From Pedobacter steynii (lineage in GTDB: Bacteria > Bacteroidota > Bacteroidia > Sphingobacteriales > Sphingobacteriaceae), in contig NZ_CP017141.1 of the NCBI RefSeq assembly GCF_001721645.1, positions 1,488,001 to 1,552,000 of the forward strand: a stretch of DNA of 64,000 bases. Reading direction: 5' to 3'. The number at the start of each line of letters is the position of its first letter. Positions within the stretch are counted from its first letter, which is position 1. The position numbers and the translations under genes were made by a program. Positions 52,741-60,694 of this stretch are shown in pieces. A model generated the notes under the pieces. That model was not told the DNA's origin and searched no databases. It worked only from the letters and a program-made list of their open reading frames with translations.

Positions 52741-53130
52741 TTATAAGCTATATCCATAACCCTGGGCTTCCGTTTTAAACCATTCATACAAGACAATCAT
52801 TGCCACGATGAATATACCGATAAAAACATACAGCCATTTTTTATCTCTTGGGGACTGAGGATTTATATCAGAAGGACGGATCAATGCATAGTACAATCCA
52901 AATATCAATAATACCGGACCAAGCATCATCGCTTTCATAGAATAAGAAATTGATGTCGCGTGTTCGGCCATTTGCTGTAGCTTTTGATAAATGAAAAAAT
53001 AGCTACAAACAAAACCTCCTGCGATGAAGAGCAAGCCCAGTAATACCGGCGATACTTTTTTCTTTGGTGTTCTTGAACTATGATTTACGAATTCATAATC
53101 TGAATTGGGATCGTTTTCGGGGATTTGCAT
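52741..53130 (-). CDS. Small membrane protein of unknown function
   Basis: 129 residues with three membrane helices: about 32-52 ('VLLGLLFIAGGFVCSYFFIY'), 68-86 ('AMMLGPVLLIFGLYYALI') and 100-117 ('LYVFIGIFIVAMIVLYEWF'). Cytoplasmic N-terminus is polar. No family recognised. It follows the next gene upstream (53145-53867) by 14 bp, so the two form an operon. Confidence 0.65.
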   Translation of the reverse strand: MQIPENDPNSDYEFVNHSSRTPKKKVSPVLLGLLFIAGGFVCSYFFIYQKLQQMAEHATSISYSMKAMMLGPVLLIFGLYYALIRPSDINPQSPRDKKWLYVFIGIFIVAMIVLYEWFKTEAQGYGYSL

Positions 53131-53144
53131 AAGGTATATTTAAA

Positions 53145-53867
53145 TTAATTTTTACTCAGAACCTGGTCAGCTCTGTCGATTCCTTTAAAGAAAATGTGAA
53201 TGGTTTCTTCGCCTATAATCATGAAATCCTGGGTTTTCTTGAAAAAAGAATAACTCAGAGGTATCTTTTCACCATCAAAAGCATTGGCTTCTTTGGTGTT
53301 GAGCTGATCCCAATCGCCATAGGTGGTTACTCCTTTCTTTAATTTCTCTACAAAGAGCGTGTCAGTGGAAATGTTAATATAACGGAAATACGTATAGTTG
53401 TATGTCGGTGAGGGGCCATTTTCATAAATGGCTACCCGATATAGGTCGCCTGGTTGAGGGGCAGCTATATATTCGGAAAGGAGGGCTTTGTTTTCAGTTT
53501 GCTTTTGGTTGGTCCTTTGGGCAAGAAGGTAAACAGTGCCGGCAACAATAGCTAAAAAAGCAGCCAATAAAAGCGGGTTGATCAGAAGGCCTTTCCATAG
53601 GCTTAAGGGTGTCTTTATCTCTTTTTTCCTTTGATAATACCGTTGTTCAAGTTCATCGGTCCAATTGGTAGTGGGTATTTTCTGCTGACAATTGATACAT
53701 TGAGCGATCCCATACTTATTCTCTGGCCACATAGGCATCAGAAACCAGGCATATTTTTGAAATATGGCCAATTCTACTCCACCGTTTGACCGGCATAAAG
53801 GACAGGTTAGGTCGGGGCAGGAGCTGACCTGATATTTTAGGGTTCTGATCTGGTAAATAAAAAACAT
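53145..53867 (-). CDS. Zinc-ribbon membrane protein of unknown function
   Basis: 240 residues. Residues about 17-67 hold two Cys pairs, 'CPLCRSNGG' and 'QCINCQQKIP', as in a zinc ribbon. A single membrane helix at about 107-127 ('LLAAFLAIVAGTVYLLAQ') separates it from a C-terminal extracytoplasmic segment with beta character ('YTYFRYINISTDTLFVEKL'). Similar CxxC-plus-helix proteins occur in Bacteroidota without known role. First gene of a two-gene operon with the small membrane protein. Confidence 0.6.
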   Translation of the reverse strand: MFFIYQIRTLKYQVSSCPDLTCPLCRSNGGVELAIFQKYAWFLMPMWPENKYGIAQCINCQQKIPTTNWTDELEQRYYQRKKEIKTPLSLWKGLLINPLLLAAFLAIVAGTVYLLAQRTNQKQTENKALLSEYIAAPQPGDLYRVAIYENGPSPTYNYTYFRYINISTDTLFVEKLKKGVTTYGDWDQLNTKEANAFDGEKIPLSYSFFKKTQDFMIIGEETIHIFFKGIDRADQVLSKN

Positions 53868-54092
53868 TTAACTATTGATGTGGGGGGCATTGAATATAAT
53901 AAACAAACTTACTCAATATTATCATTTTTAGTAATAGATGTAAATAGAATACAAAAAAGTATCTTGTAGCGTAGTATTCTTCGTTGTTTGCATATCCTTT
54001 CTTTTTACTGCCCCGGTTTTTTTGCTTTATATTGGATGTGGTAAAAGAGTAACATTTAAAAAATGCCTTTTTATAGGCCTTTTTAGCTTATG

Positions 54093-54102
54093 CAAACGTT
54101 TG
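54093..54102. promoter_or_regulatory. CAAACGTTTG palindrome 1
   Basis: A perfect 10-bp palindrome within TGCAAACGTTTGTG. The central CG and flanks resemble LacI-family operators. It is 373 bp before a second identical core in the same gene-free region. Confidence 0.3.
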
Positions 54103-54465
54103 TGTAAATTTAATGATGCGGTTCCTTAATGGGGGTAAAGCAGAAAACGTTCCTGGATTTTAGAATAAGAACAGCTCTTAATGTAAATGCTTGTTTCCTG
54201 AAAAAATGATTTATTTGTCTTTTTTACAGCATGTTATGGCTGTGTTAGGTTTTTTATAAAATGTGCAACGATGCATGCCTGGATATATTGTATTGGAACT
54301 TAGGGCGAAATTTACCCCGATGAACGAGATCCGTCTTCTGTTTTTTTCTGGAATTCCTGCTTTGAATGTATTGTTTAAATAATTGTTAAATACAGTAAAC
54401 TTTTTGGCGCTGTTTTATGATTTCTGTTTTTACTTAATTAATGGATATGCTGATTTTAGAAATAT

Positions 54466-54475
54466 CAAACGTTTG
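54466..54475. promoter_or_regulatory. CAAACGTTTG palindrome 2
   Basis: Same 10-bp palindrome, within ATCAAACGTTTGCG, about 200 bp before the tiny ORFs at 54670 and 54772. A LacI-family binding site is a possibility; no such regulator is encoded in the window. Confidence 0.3.
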
Positions 54476-54669
54476 CGCTGCGTATTGAAAATAATACAAA
54501 ATTTAAATCACTTAAATTAGATATAAATAAATTGAATCTGTTTCATTGTTGACCGACCAACAGAATAATTAATTCTGCAACAGTGAGATAGAACCAAACA
54601 ACCAAATAAAGACCAGGGGTAGCAATGCCTTAAGTTACAACGAGACCCAACAACCTAAACAACCAACAA

Positions 54670-54735
54670 ATGAACATTGCCTATTGGCAAGATCACCCTA
54701 TCCTTGCCCCGGCTATTTTGAAGCCTGTGCAATAA
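54670..54735 (+). CDS. Possible 21-residue leader peptide
   Basis: ATG to TAA, encoding MNIAYWQDHPILAPAILKPV plus Q. It begins directly after the AAC/CAA-rich leader. No paralogue or family is known to me. It may be a leader peptide or the remnant of a removed gene start; chance is not excluded. Confidence 0.2.
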   Translation: MNIAYWQDHPILAPAILKPVQ

Positions 54736-54771
54736 AAATAAAATCGTGCTTATTATTAAAACTTGAATGAT

Positions 54772-54861
54772 ATGGAATTGTATGAATGGGTAATTTTAGT
54801 TTTAACTATTGTAGATGGCATGATCGTTCTGGGGATCAGCGGAACGGATAAAAACAGTTAG
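54772..54861 (+). CDS. Possible 29-residue single-helix membrane peptide
   Basis: ATG 54772 to TAG: 'MELYEWVILVLTIVDGMIVL' then 'GISGTDKNS'. Residues about 5-22 are a membrane helix; the ends are charged or polar. A strong terminator begins 4 bp after the stop, as expected for the last gene of a transcript, and no other gene could use that terminator from this strand. That placement is the main support. No family recognised. Confidence 0.4.
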   Translation: MELYEWVILVLTIVDGMIVLGISGTDKNS

Positions 54862-54864
54862 AAC

Positions 54865-54896
54865 AAAAAAAGGACTGCATAAGCAGTCCTTTTTTA
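54865..54896 (+). terminator. Bidirectional terminator
   Basis: Stem AAAAAAGGACTGC / GCAGTCCTTTTTT with loop ATAA. It ends the tiny-ORF transcript on the plus strand and the gene ending at 54902 on the minus strand. Confidence 0.9.
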
Positions 54897-54901
54897 TCCG
54901 G

Positions 54902-55249
54902 TTAAGTAAAGAGTTCCTGAAGATCCCGATCTGCGGTAGGGATTTTCTTTAAGAAATCATCAAAACCCGCTCCTTCCTGTGAGCTGTACATGCCATATGC
55001 ATCTAATATATATCCGATTTGCCCGTCTTTATCCTCTAATAAATAAAGGATAGAATTGTCTCCTGGATCAGACGCCCCTTCAAAACGATATGTTTTTATA
55101 ATGGATAAATCCTCAGGGTTGTAAATTTTATTGACGCCAACACCTTGCATTTTACCATGATCTGTCATCTTGATTTCGTTGTCCAGGCCTTTAAGCCTTA
55201 ATTTTTCTAAAATCTGGCTAAGCGTATTCATTTCTACTGGCTGTTCCAT
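54902..55249 (-). CDS. Small protein of the family often labelled 'phosphoribosylpyrophosphate synthetase'
   Basis: 115 residues from ATG 55249-55247; upstream in-frame Met codons would add an unlikely 'KTFFQCRCLIKYK' stretch. 'KTYRFEGASDPGDNSILYLLEDKDGQIGYILDAYGMYS' is split here as 'KTYRFEGASDPGDNS' and 'GYILDAYGMYSSQEG', the pattern of a short Bacteroidota family. Database records often call it PRPP synthetase, but it is about one third of that enzyme's length and lacks its 'DLH' and ribose-phosphate loop motifs. Real function unknown. Divergent from the orphan exbD gene. Confidence 0.65.
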   Translation of the reverse strand: MEQPVEMNTLSQILEKLRLKGLDNEIKMTDHGKMQGVGVNKIYNPEDLSIIKTYRFEGASDPGDNSILYLLEDKDGQIGYILDAYGMYSSQEGAGFDDFLKKIPTADRDLQELFT

Positions 55250-55350
55250 AATGATTGATGTTTTATACTTAATTAAACAACGGCATTGAAAAAAGGTTTT
55301 TTGTTTATGCAATACTGTCCGGTTTGTCATCATGATTGAAACTTAGAACT

Positions 55351-55887
55351 ATGGCAACCTTAAACGTTCCTCAAAATGGCCAGGCCATGAAGGGAAAATC
55401 CAGAACCAGAAAATCCGCACCTTCAGTAGACCTGACTGCAATGGTGGACCTGGCTTTTCTTTTGATCACCTTTTTTATGCTGACTACTTCGTTATCTAAA
55501 TCTCAGGCGATGGAGATTGCCAAACCGGTGACTGAAGTTCCCGGTCAGCCTTATCCGGCCTCACGCACGCTCACTTTAGTCCTTGGGAAAGGCGATCAGA
55601 TCATGTGGTATAAGGGGGAGCCAGGAAAGTCGGAGCCGTATAAGACCACTTTTTCTGCAATTCATAAAGTATTGAATCAAAATAGACAAGGAATCGCCCA
55701 AACGCATGGAAATGATCCTTCCAAGTTTATGATCGTGATCATTAAGCCAACTGAGAAATCTACCTATAAAAATTTTGTAGATGCTTTAGATGAAATGAAA
55801 ATTTCGGATGTGAAGTCTTACCTGATTGATGATGGTGGCTTATTGGATAACGAGGAGCTCTTAATGAAGAATTTTGGATTGTTATAA
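55351..55887 (+). CDS. ExbD/TolR-type protein, orphan
   Basis: 178 residues from ATG 55351 (a TTG at 55336 would add five residues). N-terminal basic tail, one membrane helix at about 38-58 with the proton-path Asp in 'AMVDLAFLLITFFML', and a periplasmic domain. It is a close paralogue of the second ExbD in the exbB-tonB operon at 62245: they share an identical block of 25 residues beginning VDLTAMVDLAF and similar C-termini ('TYKNFVD'). There is no ExbB or TonB next to it, and it has its own terminator. It could join the ExbB channel encoded 5 kb downstream (inference). Confidence 0.88.
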   Translation: MATLNVPQNGQAMKGKSRTRKSAPSVDLTAMVDLAFLLITFFMLTTSLSKSQAMEIAKPVTEVPGQPYPASRTLTLVLGKGDQIMWYKGEPGKSEPYKTTFSAIHKVLNQNRQGIAQTHGNDPSKFMIVIIKPTEKSTYKNFVDALDEMKISDVKSYLIDDGGLLDNEELLMKNFGLL

Positions 55888-55892
55888 ATATT

Positions 55893-55930
55893 AAAAAAGG
55901 CGTACCTAAGTTCCAGGTACGCCTTTTTTG
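55893..55930 (+). terminator. Terminator between orphan exbD and metK
   Basis: Stem AAAAAAGGCGTACCT / AGGTACGCCTTTTTT with a short loop. T-runs on both strands let it serve the two convergent genes. Confidence 0.93.
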
Positions 55931-55950
55931 AGTGTTAAAATCTCTTATTC

Positions 55951-57201
55951 TTATAATGAAAAAGCAGCTTTTACTTTATCTACGAAATCAAGTTTTTCCC
56001 AGGTGAATAATTCAACTGTTACTGTCTTTTCTTCTCCGTTTGGAGTTCTGAAAGTTTTGGTAACTGTTTCTGGTTTACGGCCCATGTGTCCATAAGCAGC
56101 AGTTTCACTGTAAATCGGGTTTCTTAATTTTAGACGTTGCTCAATAAAGTAAGGACGCATATCAAATAAACCTTCTACAATTTTAGCGATCTCGCCGTCT
56201 GTTTTGTTTACTTTTCCTGTTCCGTAAGTATTGATGTAGATTCCCATAGGTTTTGCAACACCGATTGCATAACTCACCTGAACAAGGATTTCTTCAGCAA
56301 CACCTGCAGCTACCAGGTTTTTAGCAATATGACGGGTAGCATAAGCGGCACTTCTATCTACTTTACTAGGATCTTTTCCGGAGAATGCACCACCACCATG
56401 AGCACCTTTACCGCCATAGGTATCCACAATGATTTTACGGCCTGTTAATCCGGTATCTCCGTGTGGTCCACCGATTACAAACTTACCGGTAGGGTTGATA
56501 TGGTACTCAATCGCATCATTAAATAAATGTGCGTACTGAGGGTATTTAGCTATAATTCTTGGAATCAGGATCGTTACAAGATCGTTTTTGATTTTTGCAA
56601 GCATCGTAGATTCTTCATCAAAATCATCGTGTTGGGTAGAAATTACAATGGCATCAATACGAACAGGCTTATTGTTGTCATCGTATTCCAAAGTCACTTG
56701 TGATTTGGCATCCGGACGTAAATAAGTGATTTCGTTATTTTCGCGTCTTAAAGCGGCCAGTTCCTGTAATAATTTATGAGAAAGGTCAAGGGCTAAAGGC
56801 ATATAGTCTTCAGTTTCGTTGGTTGCATAACCAAACATCATTCCCTGATCACCCGCACCTTGTTCTTCTTTGCTACTTCTGTCAACACCTTGGTTAATGT
56901 CTTGTGATTGCTCATGTATGGCGGAAAGAATTCCGCAAGAGTTGGCCTCAAACATGTACTCACTTTTAGTATAACCAATTTTTTTGATTACATCACGTGC
57001 AATCTGTTGCACATCAAGATAAGTTTTTGATTTTACTTCACCTGCTAAAATAACCTGACCGGTAGTAACAAGGGTTTCACACGCAACTTTTGACTCTGCG
57101 TCAAAAGCAAGAAAATTATCAATTAATGCGTCGGAGATTTGATCTGCGATTTTATCTGGGTGACCTTCTGAAACAGATTCTGATGTAAATAAATATGACA
57201 T
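55951..57201 (-). CDS. metK: S-adenosylmethionine synthetase
   Basis: 416 residues, cytoplasmic, joins methionine and ATP to S-adenosylmethionine. '[18 protein letters not shown]' (ATP and metal, residues 11-28), '[12 protein letters not shown]' (methionine loop), '[16 protein letters not shown]' and '[19 protein letters not shown]' (phosphate contacts) are all present. The transcript starts about 155 nt upstream, with a SAM-II-type leader, so the enzyme's product probably controls its own synthesis. Full length for the family. Convergent with the orphan exbD. Confidence 0.97.
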   Translation of the reverse strand: MSYLFTSESVSEGHPDKIADQISDALIDNFLAFDAESKVACETLVTTGQVILAGEVKSKTYLDVQQIARDVIKKIGYTKSEYMFEANSCGILSAIHEQSQDINQGVDRSSKEEQGAGDQGMMFGYATNETEDYMPLALDLSHKLLQELAALRRENNEITYLRPDAKSQVTLEYDDNNKPVRIDAIVISTQHDDFDEESTMLAKIKNDLVTILIPRIIAKYPQYAHLFNDAIEYHINPTGKFVIGGPHGDTGLTGRKIIVDTYGGKGAHGGGAFSGKDPSKVDRSAAYATRHIAKNLVAAGVAEEILVQVSYAIGVAKPMGIYINTYGTGKVNKTDGEIAKIVEGLFDMRPYFIEQRLKLRNPIYSETAAYGHMGRKPETVTKTFRTPNGEEKTVTVELFTWEKLDFVDKVKAAFSL

Positions 57202-57284
57202 CTTAAATAATTAATTTTGTGATAAACAATTATATAAAATGGCCGCTGATCCTGCAAAACAGGGAGTAAAATGAAGTGAAAATA

Positions 57285-57354
57285 GGTTAGCACTTTTTTT
57301 TACGTGGTTGCAATCCCGCTATTTTTGATGATAGCATCGCAAATCAGTCCACTT
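57285..57354 (-). ncRNA. SAM-II-type riboswitch in the metK leader
   Basis: On the minus strand the leader reads AAGTGGACTGATTTGCGATG, then a GCTAT / ATAGC hairpin, then ATTGCAACCACGTAAAAAAA and GTGCTAACC. This matches the SAM-II pattern recalled from metA/metX leaders: stem 1 (GTGG / CCAC), the CTGATTT loop, the ATTGCA(A/G) segment directly before the closing stem, an A-rich stretch and the conserved GCTAA that forms the pseudoknot. The extra hairpin inside the loop is an insertion compared with the short forms I know. The promoter -7 element lies 9 nt upstream, so the element is at the very 5' end of the mRNA. It sits 83 nt before the start codon. Confidence 0.8.
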
Positions 57355-57362
57355 TAATGTTG

Positions 57363-57370
57363 CAAAATTA
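57363..57370 (-). promoter_or_regulatory. -7 promoter element of metK
   Basis: On the minus strand, TAATTTTG fits TAnnTTTG exactly, with the riboswitch beginning 8 nt later. The -33 TTTG is not at the ideal distance. Confidence 0.6.
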
Positions 57371-57431
57371 CTATATATATTCAAATAGTCAAAAAATATC
57401 AATTATTTTGTACCGTATTTAAACCAGCGTT

Positions 57432-58322
57432 TTGTCAAAATCGAATATTTTATTTATTATCAATCCCATCTCGGGAGGAAAGGATAAGCTGAAAATCCCG
57501 GCACTGATCGATGCAAATTTGGACCGTTCCAAGTTTAATGCGAATTATAGCTTTACGGAGTATATTGGCCATGCCTCAGAGATTGCTGAGGAAGCAGCGA
57601 ATAAAAATTTCGACATTATTGTTGCCGTGGGCGGGGATGGAACGATCAATGAGATCGGGACGAAGGTGATGCAGCAAAATAAGATCCTGGGAATTCTTCC
57701 ATTTGGTTCGGGGAACGGATTGTCCCGGTTCCTGAAAATTCCGATGAATACCGCCAAGGCCATTAAAGTGATCAATGACTGTAACGTCCGGGTAATTGAT
57801 ACGGCGAGATTTAATGACAAGTGCTTTTTTAATATGGCGGGGATGGGATTTGATGCACACATCAGTTCTGTTTTTGCCGGTAATAAGTCCCGTGGGCTTT
57901 CGGGATACCTGAAACTCGGGTTCCAGGAAATGCTCAATTATAAGCCACAGGTTTACCATATATATATAGACGGTAAGGAGTATATCCGAAAAGCATTTGT
58001 GGTGAGTGTGGCCAATTCTTCGCAATATGGAAATAATGCCCATATTGCTCCAAATGCATCTATTACAGATGGCTTATTAGATGTTTGTATTATCAAAGAA
58101 TTTCCGATATACAAAATTCCGGTACTGGCTTATCATATGCTAAATGCCTCTGCGGACCAATCTGATATGGTAGAGATCATCCAGGGAAAAGAGATCCGGA
58201 TCAATCGAATGTCTAACGATGCCATACATATTGACGGGGAGCCTTTTTTTATGGGTAAAGAAATAGAGGTCTCCATTGCTCCGTTATCATTAAATATCAT
58301 TACACCTGATTATGAAAGCTAA
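57432..58322 (+). CDS. YegS/DagK-like lipid kinase
   Basis: 296 residues from TTG 57432. 'FIINPISGGKDKLKI' at the N-terminus, the nucleotide motif 'VAVGGDGTINEIG' (GGDGT at 67-71), 'LGILPFGSGNGLSRFL', and 'NMAGMGFDAHIS' are the diacylglycerol-kinase catalytic domain features. It phosphorylates a lipid such as diacylglycerol or a sphingoid-like base; sphingolipids are common in Sphingobacteriaceae, so that substrate is worth noting (inference). Its last 11 bases overlap the start of the SUI1-like gene. It is divergent from metK across 230 bp. Confidence 0.88.
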   Translation: MSKSNILFIINPISGGKDKLKIPALIDANLDRSKFNANYSFTEYIGHASEIAEEAANKNFDIIVAVGGDGTINEIGTKVMQQNKILGILPFGSGNGLSRFLKIPMNTAKAIKVINDCNVRVIDTARFNDKCFFNMAGMGFDAHISSVFAGNKSRGLSGYLKLGFQEMLNYKPQVYHIYIDGKEYIRKAFVVSVANSSQYGNNAHIAPNASITDGLLDVCIIKEFPIYKIPVLAYHMLNASADQSDMVEIIQGKEIRINRMSNDAIHIDGEPFFMGKEIEVSIAPLSLNIITPDYES

Positions 58323-58665
58323 AAAGAAAATATTGAATGATTTTGGAGGGATTATGTTTTCTACAGACCCTTCTTTTATATATGAGTCTGATGCCGAAGA
58401 ATCCAATGAACCAATTCCTAACCAACAGCAGGACCTGCGGGTAACGCTGGACCGGAAAAACCGTGGTGGTAAAGGGGTTACTCTGGTGACCGGTTTTATC
58501 GGCAGTACTGATGCGCTGGAGACGCTGGCTAAAATGTTAAAGTCTAAATGTGGAGTAGGAGGGGCGGCAAAAGATGGAGAGATACTGATTCAGGGAGACT
58601 TTAGAGATAAGGTGCTACTTCTTCTTCAGAAAGAGGGATATAAAGTCAAAAAATCCGGAGGGTAA
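58312..58665 (+). CDS. SUI1/eIF1-like translation factor (YciH-type)
   Basis: 117 residues. C-terminal SUI1 domain (about 40-115): 'LRVTLDRKNRGGKGVTLVTGF', 'LETLAKMLKSKCGVGGAAKDGEI' and 'LIQGDFRDKVLLLLQKEGY'. The N-terminal 35 residues are a variable acidic tail ('FSTDPSFIYESDAEES'). Bacterial YciH proteins affect start-codon fidelity or non-canonical initiation on the small ribosomal subunit, but many act in a modest way. The ATG overlaps the lipid-kinase stop by 11 bp, which suggests translational coupling. Confidence 0.88.
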   Translation: MKAKKKILNDFGGIMFSTDPSFIYESDAEESNEPIPNQQQDLRVTLDRKNRGGKGVTLVTGFIGSTDALETLAKMLKSKCGVGGAAKDGEILIQGDFRDKVLLLLQKEGYKVKKSGG

Positions 58666-58782
58666 TTAGTCCCTTTAATTATTTTGTAATTTACTTATTT
58701 ACAGGCAATTGTGTGTTAGTGTAAGGCGAACAATAAGTAAAATTTTTCCTGCAAAAGCACTGCTTTTCCCTTTTTATCTGTA

Positions 58783-58790
58783 TAACTTTG
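58783..58790 (+). promoter_or_regulatory. -7 promoter element of pckA
   Basis: TAACTTTG matches TAnnTTTG, 20 bp before the pckA ATG 58811. It lies inside the false N-terminal extension of the open frame, which supports the downstream start. Confidence 0.55.
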
Positions 58791-58810
58791 CCTCACTAAC
58801 TTATTTATTT

Positions 58811-60415
58811 ATGAGCAAAGCACTTACGCTTAAGCCGGATTTAAGCTATTTGAATTTGAATTCAGATCAATCCTTATACCAGCTTGATGTAGCACAATTG
58901 GTTGAAGAGGCCTTGAAAAATGGAGAAGGAACACTTGCTGATACCGGAGCATTGGCAATCGATACGGGTAAATTTACCGGTCGTTCTCCAAAAGACAGAT
59001 TTATTGTTTGCGATAGTCAGACAGAGGAATCCGTTTGGTGGGGGGACATTAACATTAAATTTAGTCCTGAAAACTTTGATGCGCTTCTGGAAAAGGTAAC
59101 TAACTACCTTAATCAGCAGAAATATTATGTGAGGGATGCCTATGCATGTGCGGATGAAAGTTATAAAACTACCATCAGGGTAGTCACAGAGACTGCTTAT
59201 CAGAATTTGTTTGCAAATAACCTGTTCTTAAGGTTTGGTGAAGAAGAAGTTACAGAAACGCCGGAATGGACAATCATTGCTGCTCCGGGTTTTCTTGCTA
59301 ACCCTGAAATCGATGGTACACGCCAGGGAAATTTCTCCATATTGAATTTTACTAAAAAAATGATCCTTATCGGTGGGACAGGCTATACCGGTGAGATTAA
59401 AAAAGGAATCTTTTCTGTACTTAATTTTATTCTTCCGGAGCAAAGGAATACCTTATCTATGCATTGTTCTGCTAATGTGGGCGCAGCTGGTGATACGGCA
59501 ATTTTCTTTGGTTTATCCGGAACAGGAAAAACAACTTTATCTGCTGATCCTGAAAGAGGGTTGATTGGAGATGACGAGCATGGCTGGGGTAGAGATACTA
59601 TTTTCAACTTTGAAGGAGGATGTTATGCCAAATGTGTGGATCTTACCGAAGAGAAAGAGCCTCAGATTTTCAAAGCGATCAAATTTGGATCCTTACTGGA
59701 GAATACCAATTATTTCCCTGGAACAAGAGCGGTAGATTTCACAAATATTGAGAAAACAGAGAATACAAGAGTAGCTTATCCGATTCATTACATCGATAAT
59801 GCAGTCAATCCATCGATTGCAGGAATTCCTAAAAACATATTTTTCCTTACTGCAGACGCCTTTGGCGTGTTGCCTCCAATTTCGAAATTAACTCCTGGTC
59901 AGGCAATGTTTCACTTTATTTCAGGATATACTGCGAAGGTTGCCGGAACGGAAGCTGGTGTTACAGAGCCACAGGTGACGTTCTCTGCCTGTTTTGGTAA
60001 AGCATTTTTACCACTGCACCCTACAAAATATGCATCTCTTCTGGGTGAAAAGATGCGTGCACACAATGTAAATGTCTGGTTAGTAAACACCGGATGGAGT
60101 GGTGGTGCATATGGGGTTGGAAAAAGGATGAAACTGGGATATACCAGGGCTATGATTACTGCTGCCTTAAGAGGAGAGCTGGAAAAAGAAAACTTTAATG
60201 CAGATCCCATCTTCGGATTACACATTCCTGATGCCTGTCCGGGCGTCCCATCAGAAATATTACATCCGAAAAATACATGGGAAGACAAGCGAAAATATGA
60301 CCAGAAAGCGAATGAACTGTCGTTGGCATTTGTGAACAATTTTAAACAGTTTGAAGCCTATGCAAGTGAAGAAATGCTTGCTTCATTCCCTAAAGTTGTC
60401 GAAAACGCGCCTTAA
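58811..60415 (+). CDS. pckA: ATP-dependent phosphoenolpyruvate carboxykinase
   Basis: 534 residues from ATG 58811; the frame is open to 58709, but that part has no family similarity and contains the promoter. 'GKFTGRSPKDRFIV' (substrate), the P-loop 'FGLSGTGKTTLSAD' (about 233-246), 'LIGDDEHGWG' (kinase-2) and 'AKVAGTEAGVTEPQVTFSACFGKAF' are present. The enzyme turns oxaloacetate and ATP into phosphoenolpyruvate, the first committed step of gluconeogenesis. Length matches E. coli PckA (540). Monocistronic, with a terminator at 60473. Confidence 0.97.
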   Translation: MSKALTLKPDLSYLNLNSDQSLYQLDVAQLVEEALKNGEGTLADTGALAIDTGKFTGRSPKDRFIVCDSQTEESVWWGDINIKFSPENFDALLEKVTNYLNQQKYYVRDAYACADESYKTTIRVVTETAYQNLFANNLFLRFGEEEVTETPEWTIIAAPGFLANPEIDGTRQGNFSILNFTKKMILIGGTGYTGEIKKGIFSVLNFILPEQRNTLSMHCSANVGAAGDTAIFFGLSGTGKTTLSADPERGLIGDDEHGWGRDTIFNFEGGCYAKCVDLTEEKEPQIFKAIKFGSLLENTNYFPGTRAVDFTNIEKTENTRVAYPIHYIDNAVNPSIAGIPKNIFFLTADAFGVLPPISKLTPGQAMFHFISGYTAKVAGTEAGVTEPQVTFSACFGKAFLPLHPTKYASLLGEKMRAHNVNVWLVNTGWSGGAYGVGKRMKLGYTRAMITAALRGELEKENFNADPIFGLHIPDACPGVPSEILHPKNTWEDKRKYDQKANELSLAFVNNFKQFEAYASEEMLASFPKVVENAP

Positions 60416-60472
60416 AGCATTTTTTTTGCTCAAAAATTTGCATTTCTATTTTTTTTTAGTTTTAATTGTGAA

Positions 60473-60504
60473 AGATTGTCTCCACACCGAGACAATCTTT
60501 TTTA
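60473..60504 (+). terminator. Terminator after pckA
   Basis: Perfect 10-bp stem AGATTGTCTC / GAGACAATCT with loop CACACC and T-run. Confidence 0.92.
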
Positions 60505-60565
60505 ATATACGCCGATACGGACAGGGGGGAGATATCTCAAAGGGAAGGAACTAACGATTATTTAA

Positions 60566-60595
60566 TTTGGAATTAAAATCAAAGTTATAAATTTG
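60566..60595 (+). promoter_or_regulatory. Promoter of the exbB operon
   Basis: TTTG (60566-60569), 18 bp, TAAATTTG (60588-60595). Both elements fit the Bacteroidota housekeeping consensus with 1 bp shorter spacing. The leader is about 95 nt. Confidence 0.75.
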
Positions 60596-60694
60596 TTCTT
60601 ACAACAATTGTTTGTAATGATCGTTGTGTGTATTACGGAATAATAGTCTAAATTTAAAAAACACAAGTACTAAAAACTAAAAAACTAAAAAAAA

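Larger units (their letters stand above)
53868..54669. other. AT-rich non-coding region of about 0.8 kb
   Basis: No coding frame on either strand is convincing. It has two CAAACGTTTG palindromes and, from about 54580, a leader-like stretch rich in AAC and CAA ('accaaacaaccaaat', 'caacctaaacaaccaac') of the type often seen just before SusC start codons. No SusC gene follows; instead two tiny frames do. A short GCC...GGC hairpin is near 54065. Confidence 0.4.

Noticed and set aside
58709..58810. 34-residue N-terminal extension of PckA
   Set aside because: It contains the promoter element and has no family similarity; ATG 58811 gives the normal enzyme length.
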